A stretch of 9,633 nucleotides of DNA from JAADHG01 sp964418645 (GTDB lineage Bacteria > Bacteroidota > Bacteroidia > Flavobacteriales > Flavobacteriaceae): assembly GCA_964418645.1 (NCBI GenBank), contig CAYQME010000080.1, forward strand, positions 1 to 9,633, given 5' to 3'. The notes beneath the pieces were generated by a model. The model saw only the letters and a program-made list of their open reading frames with translations. It was not told the DNA's origin and ran no database searches. This document shows positions 6,068-9,633 of this stretch, piece by piece (position 1 is the first letter of the stretch; each line of letters opens with the position of its first letter). The position numbers and the translations under genes are program-made.

Positions 6068-6886
6068 TTACGTTGTTAATTTATATACCATATTTGGTGT
6101 TTTAAAATCTAAAGATAAGTGTAATCTTATTTCATTATACAATTTAATTGCATTTTTTGCTGCTCTTTTTGCGTGAGCCACATTTATAAAGGTTTGGTCG
6201 AGATAAAATTCATCTTTTAAAATACCGTTTACACGTCCCGCCATTGCATTTTCGTAACAATGATTTTCCTCTGTCATACTAATGCCTATCTTTTTTCTTT
6301 TGAGTATTTGCGTGTAAATATTGCTACAATACTGTATTCCTCTATCGGAATGATGAATAAGTCTTTTAATCTTTTTGGCTTGATATACGGCTTTATTCAG
6401 CGCCCTTACGCATCCTTTGAGTTCCAGGCTATCACTAAGATCATATCCAACAATCTTTCTTGAATGCATATCGGTTATCAGTGCTAGATAACAAAATCCT
6501 TTTAGGGTTCTAATGTATGTGATATCACTTGCCCAAACTTGATTAGATCTATTGACTTCTATATCCTTTATAATGTTGTTATACTTATAAAACCTGTGAT
6601 AGGAGTTGGTAGTTCTAGAACTATATTTCTTTCTAAGTGTTAACATATTATGTTCTATAAGGACATTAAATAAAGTATCTCTACCAACTTTCAATTGTTG
6701 TTTTTCAAAGTTTTGGTTTAAAGATTTCATTAGTTTCCTTATACCTTCTCTGGGTAAGGATTTGCGTCGTTTTTGTACCATATGTAAAAGTTGTTGTTCA
6801 AACGATTTTCTCTGTTTGACTCTACGGTTGTACTTGTAGTAAGCATCTCGTTTTAAGTTAAAACAATCACATACAATTTTAATCAA
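6068..6886 (-). CDS. IS3-family transposase orfB (DDE domain, catalytic Glu replaced by Gly)
   Basis: This is the catalytic half of an IS3-family transposase. About residues 1-100 carry the HTH_21-like segment (CDCFNLKRDAYYKYNRR, then LPREGIRKLMKSL). The rve integrase core starts near NQVWASDITYIRTLKGF. Asp121 (SDITY) and Asp181 (HHSDRG) are the first two DDE residues. The third should lie 35 residues after Asp181, in NAMAERVNG, but the protein reads NAMAGRVNG, so Gly217 (GGA at 6238-6236) replaces Glu. This is a single base change from GAA and should abolish catalysis. The C-terminal IRLHLSLDFKTPNMVY is normal. The start shown is TTG at 6886, but the frame is open back to 6949 and is continuous with that of orfA beyond a TAA at 6952-6950. 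In life orfB is expected to be made as an orfA-orfB fusion. Confidence 0.85.
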   Translation of the reverse strand: MIKIVCDCFNLKRDAYYKYNRRVKQRKSFEQQLLHMVQKRRKSLPREGIRKLMKSLNQNFEKQQLKVGRDTLFNVLIEHNMLTLRKKYSSRTTNSYHRFYKYNNIIKDIEVNRSNQVWASDITYIRTLKGFCYLALITDMHSRKIVGYDLSDSLELKGCVRALNKAVYQAKKIKRLIHHSDRGIQYCSNIYTQILKRKKIGISMTEENHCYENAMAGRVNGILKDEFYLDQTFINVAHAKRAAKNAIKLYNEIRLHLSLDFKTPNMVYKLTT

Positions 6887-6949
6887 AGCAAATCCTTTAG
6901 CTTTATTTATAGCTAGTACTAGAGCTTGATGTTTAGTTTTTTTAAGTTC

Positions 6950-7288
6950 TTAAACATTTTTATAGCCTAGTTTCTTGGCTGCTACTTCCAAATAAGATTC
7001 ATTGACTAATTCATCTAAATCCTTTTTCACAACTAGTTTTTTGAGTTGTTCAATCTCTTTTTGAAGTGCTTTAATGCGTGTTATTTCATCTTTGGTCTGT
7101 ACCATAACTCTTGTGTTCATTAGGTCATTACGTTCGTACTTTCTAATTCATTCATTAATGGTTGTAGGAGCAATACTGTAGAGTTTTCCTAATTGACTCT
7201 TGGTGTATTTTCCTGTACTAAGTTCGGCTAAAATTTTTAATTTGAAAGGTTCGCTGTAACGTCTTGTTGCTCTGTTATTTTTATACAT
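6950..7288 (-). pseudogene. IS3-family transposase orfA, broken by stop codons
   Basis: This is the DNA-binding half of the IS3 transposase. From ATG at 7288 it reads MYKNNRATRRYSEPFKLKIL, then a helix-turn-helix (YTKSQLGKLYSIAPTTINE). Codon 47 is TGA (7150-7148), where relatives as I recall them have Trp in INEWIRKY. After it the frame continues with IRKYERNDLM and a leucine-zipper-like segment (IKALQKEIEQLKKLVV) to YKNV, where codon 113 is TAA (6952-6950). Beyond the TAA the same frame runs through seven A residues straight into orfB. A neighbouring frame just past the A run reads KLNIKL and stop, resembling the usual orfA tail, so the frame offset that normally requires -1 frameshifting has been lost through an indel or other mutation. 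The early TGA alone makes orfA non-functional. Confidence 0.88.
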
Positions 7289-7328
7289 ATACTTGTAGTT
7301 TTGTGTATACATCTTTCAGGACGGGTCA

Positions 7329-7331
7329 TAA
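7329..7331. repeat. Target-site duplication TAA, distal side
   Basis: TAA directly follows the left IS end (…GGGTCA) and matches TAA at 6026-6028. Confidence 0.7.
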
Positions 7332-7335
7332 TTGC

Positions 7336-7400
7336 ACCTAACGGCTCATGGATTTGCAGTGTGAGCGAATGCGAGCATTGATATATCCATATTGTTAGCC
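7336..7400 (-). repeat. attC-like imperfect palindrome between ADP-ribosylglycohydrolase and GH16
   Basis: This 65-bp element begins 14 bp after the ADP-ribosylglycohydrolase stop. Read on the minus strand it starts GGCTAAC (7400-7394; RYYYAAC with one mismatch) and ends GTTAGGT (7342-7336; a perfect GTTRRRY). The outer arms CTAAC/GTTAG pair, an unpaired bulge follows, and the inner arms ATGGAT (7348-7353) and ATCCAT (7385-7390) pair. Paired outer boxes, offset bulges, an inner stem and a variable centre make up the layout of an attC site. It is richer in G+C than its surroundings. Without the IS insertion the GH16 ATG would lie only about 23 bp past GTTAGGT, as in a cassette. No integrase is seen, so attC identity is a hypothesis. 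Confidence 0.5.
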
Positions 7401-7414
7401 GCTTTTGATTTCAT

Positions 7415-8761
7415 TCATTTCCCGTCATTAAGAGGGATAGTCCACATGTTTTTTTCTAAATCAATTGTTCCTCCCATCTCCTCCTTTATAACTCTATCTG
7501 TAATAATTAATCCTTTTTTAGCCATATTTTCAAATGAGTCGATACCACCATTAGGGAAATTTTGTCTGGTTCTGTGTATATTATATTGATTTGAGAATTT
7601 TCTACCGAAAGCTTTTTCTACACCATCTTTTCCAATCATAAAACCAATCAACCCGCCCCAAGTTGCAGTTGGATTATCCGAATCCCACCCTGCTAGCGCT
7701 CCCACTTTTATGGTTTTCTTTAAATCACCTTCTCCGTAAAATAAGCTTACCAAGCTTGACGCAAAGTTTATACCCGCTGCAAAGCAGCCATTGCAGTATA
7801 ATTTTTTTGAGGTAATATCATATCCATCTTCTTGATTAACCTGATATCTATAGTAAATTGAATCTCTTGTTTGTTCCCATGGGATACCCGATTTATACAA
7901 TTTTTGAGTATAATCAAACATATGAGCGGCATAGGAACTGTCAGGGAGTACATTTCTTGCTTGATTTGCCATCCAATTTATTTGCTGATTCATGGATTTG
8001 TTAGAATCCGTAATTGAAGCCAAAGCATACATGCTTACATAAAATTTTGAAATATATTCGGCTTCTTCCCGAGCGGTGGTTTGTATGGGCAAATGAGCAA
8101 TTTTTAATGCTATATCCGGTCTGGAAGGTGAGAATAATCCAAATATTTCTGTAGTTAATTGCGCATCGATCATTTCAAAATACTCGTTGTTTTTGGGGCT
8201 TCCAGTTTCAGGAGGCACAACTCCTTGCTTCATTAGATCAAAGGCTTTTTGATTTGATACCCATAAAAAGTTTTCCTCTTCAGATTTCATATGTTTTAAC
8301 CAACCATTACGTATTTGCTGTGGGGATAAAATACTAGTTTCGTTTGTGTAAAGAAGATGCTGGTACATATATTCTATATCCGTATCATCATCAGATCCCC
8401 AAATTTCATTTGTGTCTTTAAAAACAAAATCAATGGTTGGTGATAAGTCACTCGAGCTACCTTGCCCCCAAATACTGGGTTGATCAGGTTTCCCCCAATC
8501 CTCCCTAGTGTAAAAATCTCCTGTTTTAATTTCTCCGATATTACCGATTTTATCCATCTCCGTAACCAGCCCTGTCCAATTAGCAATACATTGCCCTAAC
8601 CAAAAACCATATAATTGATTATAATATTTGTCCCGTGAAATACTAATATACCCATCCCTCTCTTTGATAGTATTGATTTTCTTTTCATCATCCTTTTTGG
8701 CCTCTGTGTTGCATGCGCACAACAAAATCATAGAAAATGTTATTATAATATTGAATTTCAT
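7415..8761 (-). CDS. ADP-ribosylglycohydrolase-fold lipoprotein
   Basis: This is a 448-aa exported protein with the all-helical ADP-ribosylglycohydrolase (DraG/ARH) fold. Residues 1-17 are a signal peptide with lipobox LCAC and Cys17, followed by an acidic/lysine linker. The domain starts at YYNQLYGFWLGQCIANWTG (46-64), matching the Gly-rich first helix of the family. SDDDTD (123-128) stands where the family has its first dinuclear metal motif (TDDT-like). GWDSDNPTATWGGLIG (358-373) stands where it has the second (GGDTDT…GxxxG), with Asn363 replacing the usual Thr. The metal site therefore looks largely kept but not canonical. Cytoplasmic relatives remove ADP-ribose from proteins; an exported lipoprotein seems more likely to act on another glycosidic bond, but this is inference. 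The gene stands alone, with palindromes on both sides and a 24-bp repeat 11-34 bp upstream of the ATG. Confidence 0.85.
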   Translation of the reverse strand: MKFNIIITFSMILLCACNTEAKKDDEKKINTIKERDGYISISRDKYYNQLYGFWLGQCIANWTGLVTEMDKIGNIGEIKTGDFYTREDWGKPDQPSIWGQGSSSDLSPTIDFVFKDTNEIWGSDDDTDIEYMYQHLLYTNETSILSPQQIRNGWLKHMKSEEENFLWVSNQKAFDLMKQGVVPPETGSPKNNEYFEMIDAQLTTEIFGLFSPSRPDIALKIAHLPIQTTAREEAEYISKFYVSMYALASITDSNKSMNQQINWMANQARNVLPDSSYAAHMFDYTQKLYKSGIPWEQTRDSIYYRYQVNQEDGYDITSKKLYCNGCFAAGINFASSLVSLFYGEGDLKKTIKVGALAGWDSDNPTATWGGLIGFMIGKDGVEKAFGRKFSNQYNIHRTRQNFPNGGIDSFENMAKKGLIITDRVIKEEMGGTIDLEKNMWTIPLNDGK

Positions 8762-8771
8762 AATTGCTGCT

Positions 8772-8795
8772 AACTAAGGGTTAAACGTAGTTCTA
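8772..8795. repeat. 24-bp direct repeat, copy 1
   Basis: This 24-bp sequence, starting AACTAAGGGTTAAACG and ending TAGTTCTA, recurs without mismatch at 9610-9633. The ends AACTA and TAGTT are themselves an inverted pair around GGGTTAAAC. It lies 11-34 bp upstream of the ADP-ribosylglycohydrolase ATG. On the minus strand it contains TACGTTTA, one base from TAnnTTTG, so it could be a promoter or operator. Confidence 0.9.
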
Positions 8796-8826
8796 TAATT
8801 TTTGAGTAAATATAAAGAATTTGCTC

Positions 8827-8873
8827 AACTATTATAAGAGAAAAGGACTACCTATTACTCTCTTATAATAGTT
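8827..8873. repeat. Perfect 15-bp inverted repeat with 17-nt loop
   Basis: AACTATTATAAGAGA (8827-8841) is exactly complementary to TCTCTTATAATAGTT (8859-8873). No T tract follows on either side, so it is not a standard terminator. It may be a protein-binding dyad, a DNA hairpin or the relic of a small element. It sits 66-112 bp upstream of the ADP-ribosylglycohydrolase start. Confidence 0.9.
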
Positions 8874-8902
8874 CGCCTTTGGCGAATGTGTTTCATCGGT
8901 TT

Positions 8903-9012
8903 CGCATAACGCACTTTGCGTTTCGTTTGTACTAAGTTAATTAAAAGGAACTTGATTTTCCGCTTGTGTGATTAATTCGGAGTAGCCTGGACTAAGCAAT
9001 GTGAATTATGTG
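8903..9012 (-). repeat. Long imperfect palindrome between Dabb and ADP-ribosylglycohydrolase genes
   Basis: The outer arms CGCATAACGCAC (8903-8914) and GTGAATTATGTG (9001-9012) match at 9 of 12 positions as an inverted repeat, and the match continues inward through TTTGC and GCAAT. On the minus strand the element ends in GTTATGC (8910-8904), one mismatch from GTTRRRY; the opposite end (ACATAAT) fits RYYYAAC poorly. The layout recalls the palindrome at 7336-7400, but it is longer (110 bp) and starts about 70 bp after the Dabb stop. Grouping it with that element is tentative. Confidence 0.45.
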
Positions 9013-9014
9013 TT

Positions 9015-9024
9015 GTTGTAAAGC
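9015..9024 (+). repeat. GTTGTAAAGC, one half of an inverted pair around the Dabb gene
   Basis: GTTGTAAAGC here is the exact reverse complement of GCTTTACAAC at 9603-9612, so the Dabb gene sits between inverted 10-bp copies. The second copy overlaps the start of the second 24-bp direct repeat. A 10-bp match could be chance, but its placement just outside the palindrome and at the repeat is notable. Confidence 0.4.
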
Positions 9025-9083
9025 CTTTTTGCCTTATTATTCTTCTTGTTTGAAATTCTTTCAAATATATTCAGCAGCCGAAA

Positions 9084-9491
9084 TTATTTAGTCCAATAAT
9101 CCAATACCAGCACATCTTCCAAATGCGGGCTTAACACATTCACAAAAGCCATATGTGCAGGATGAGGAAGGTATATAGATCTTTCTTCCTCACTATCAAA
9201 AGTTACAAAAAAACAATGAGTAAAACCCTTGTTTAATCCTTCTGGACTATTATTTAGGCCCCATTCAAAATCTTTTATTTCTTTAATTTTAGAAGGCAAA
9301 GCGACAAACGTAGCTTCCACGTTTTGAATATCAGCGGAGGTAGATGCTTCTTTAAATTTAAACAGAACTACATGACGCAGCTGTTTAGTCAGTTTGTTTG
9401 CGGTAGGTGTTGTAACCTTAGCATTATCTGTTCTATTAACACAACTGCTAACTAATAATAAGGTAAATAGTATTAAAATATTATTTTTCAT
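9084..9491 (-). CDS. Dabb-domain (stress-responsive alpha/beta barrel) lipoprotein
   Basis: This is a 135-aa exported protein with a Dabb domain (dimeric alpha/beta barrel, ferredoxin-like). Residues 1-17 are a signal peptide with lipobox VSSC and Cys17. The Dabb domain runs from about residue 37 to the end: the first strand LRHVVLFKFKE (38-48) with the conserved HVVLFKFK, then a helix, DFEWGLNNSPEGLNKGFTHC, FVTFDSEEERSIYLPHPAHM, and a last strand VLVLDYW. Dabb proteins dimerise to make a barrel. Some in this fold are small-molecule enzymes, but most bacterial members, including exported ones, have no known activity, and no catalytic residue can be named here. The gene stands alone. An exact 24-bp repeat shared with the gene to its left starts 119 bp upstream. 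A box TAACTTTA, one base from TAnnTTTG, lies 7 bp before the ATG. Confidence 0.87.
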   Translation of the reverse strand: MKNNILILFTLLLVSSCVNRTDNAKVTTPTANKLTKQLRHVVLFKFKEASTSADIQNVEATFVALPSKIKEIKDFEWGLNNSPEGLNKGFTHCFFVTFDSEEERSIYLPHPAHMAFVNVLSPHLEDVLVLDYWTK

Positions 9492-9602
9492 GTCTGTTAA
9501 AGTTACATTTTATTAAAGTTTTAGCGACATTCTGTTTTATCAAAACAAGAATTTATAAGTAATGAAATTCTATTTAATGCAAATTTCTTAAAATGTTCTA
9601 AT

Positions 9603-9612
9603 GCTTTACAAC
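9603..9612 (-). repeat. GCTTTACAAC, other half of the inverted pair around the Dabb gene
   Basis: This is the exact reverse complement of 9015-9024; its last three bases are the first three of the second 24-bp repeat. Confidence 0.4.
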
Positions 9613-9633
9613 TAAGGGTTAAACGTAGTTCTA
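9610..9633. repeat. 24-bp direct repeat, copy 2 (touches the window end)
   Basis: This is an exact copy of 8772-8795, 838 bp away and in the same orientation. It ends at the last base of the window, so the true repeat may be longer. It lies upstream of the Dabb gene, as copy 1 lies upstream of the ADP-ribosylglycohydrolase gene. Confidence 0.9.

Larger units (their letters stand above)
6029..7328 (-). mobile_element. IS3-family insertion sequence, full length but inactive
   Basis: This 1300-bp element has terminal inverted repeats and carries transposase orfA and orfB on the minus strand. The right end at 6029-6053 begins TGTCTCGTCCTGAAATATGG and the left end, read from 7328 down to 7304, begins TGACCCGTCCTGAAAGATGT. 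The two agree at 20 of 25 positions and both start with TG, as IS3 ends do. TAA flanks both sides as the target duplication. Structural ends are intact, but the transposase carries two stops, a changed orf junction and a lost catalytic residue, so it should not move unless a related transposase is supplied by another copy. It lies between the GH16 gene and the attC-like palindrome at 7336-7400. Confidence 0.93.
8762..9083. other. Repeat-rich spacer between ADP-ribosylglycohydrolase and Dabb genes
   Basis: This 322-bp stretch has no credible coding region but is dense in symmetry. From left to right it holds one copy of a 24-bp direct repeat, a perfect 15-bp inverted repeat, a TTCGCC-TTT-GGCGAA hairpin (8872-8886), a long imperfect palindrome (8903-9012) whose left arm contains the hairpin AACGCA-CTT-TGCGTT (8908-8922), and a TTTGAAA-TTC-TTTCAAA hairpin (9049-9065). 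The last lies 19 bp past the Dabb stop but lacks a T tract in the leftward direction, so it is at best a weak terminator. A possible leftward -7 box, TACGTTTA (8790-8783), lies inside the direct repeat. Confidence 0.6.
9492..9633. promoter_or_regulatory. Upstream region of the Dabb gene
   Basis: This is AT-rich non-coding DNA. On the minus strand TAACTTTA (9505-9498) is a near match to the -7 consensus and would give a near-leaderless message; no clear -33 was found. The far end holds the second 24-bp repeat. I see no gene here. Confidence 0.3.

Noticed and set aside
6260..6839. Two plus-strand reading frames inside orfB
   Set aside because: Both are antisense to recognisable transposase domains.
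4823..7328. GH16 carried in a composite transposon between two IS copies
   Set aside because: The left copy is a diverged 122-bp fragment of one end only, the right copy is catalytically dead, and the complete IS has its own TAA duplication, so it inserted on its own.
7392..7589. Plus-strand frame over the 3' end of the ADP-ribosylglycohydrolase gene
   Set aside because: It overlaps the palindrome and conserved coding DNA on the other strand and shows no domain.
7768..8586. Two alternative minus-strand frames inside the ADP-ribosylglycohydrolase gene
   Set aside because: Each is a different frame of the same strand, without a recognisable motif, while the main frame has a signal peptide and family motifs throughout.
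8772..9633. CRISPR array
   Set aside because: Only two copies of the 24-bp repeat are present, 838 bp apart, with a gene between; there is no regular spacer pattern and no cas gene.

Overview
The window looks like chromosome from a member of the Bacteroidota, most likely a marine-type Flavobacteriaceae. The DNA is AT-rich. Several genes are preceded by TAnnTTTG boxes (the Bacteroidota -7 element) instead of Shine-Dalgarno sites. Many products are lipoproteins with Bacteroidota-style signal peptides. The gene neighbourhoods (M28 peptidase plus dusB; rbfA plus an FtsX-like permease; methylmalonyl-CoA epimerase) fit that group. This placement rests on recognising protein families and motifs, not on a database search.

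Region 1 (1-4568) is ordinary core chromosome. The first 51 codons of a leftward lipoprotein, probably a PD40/TolB-like beta-propeller protein, diverge from an M28 metallopeptidase-PDZ lipoprotein, which is followed 21 bp later by dusB. dusB converges on an FtsX/LolC-like permease so tightly that the four bases CTAA carry both stop codons. The permease lies behind rbfA, and rbfA diverges from mce. In the rbfA/mce gap each ATG is preceded, at exactly 4 bp, by a TAnnTTTG box, which predicts two leaderless messages.

Region 2 (4569-4729) is a tRNA with anticodon CAT, its promoter, and a rho-independent terminator.

Region 3 (4730-9633) is accessory DNA. It holds three genes, all leftward and all predicted exported lipoproteins: a GH16 glucanase-like enzyme, an ADP-ribosylglycohydrolase-fold protein, and a small Dabb (stress-responsive alpha/beta barrel) protein. 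They are single genes with wide spacers, and imperfect palindromes with TAAC/GTTA-type ends lie just downstream of each coding region. The arrangement resembles an integron cassette array, but no integrase is visible and the end motifs fit the attC consensus only partly. A 1.3-kb IS3-family element with 25-bp terminal inverted repeats and a TAA target duplication has inserted 20 bp upstream of the GH16 start, next to one palindrome. Its transposase is dead: there is a TGA in orfA, a TAA at the orfA/orfB junction, the usual frame offset between the orfs is missing, and the third DDE residue is Gly. A 122-bp end fragment of a related element lies on the other side of GH16, in the same orientation. 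A 24-bp exact direct repeat lies upstream of both the ADP-ribosylglycohydrolase and Dabb genes, and its second copy runs into the window end.
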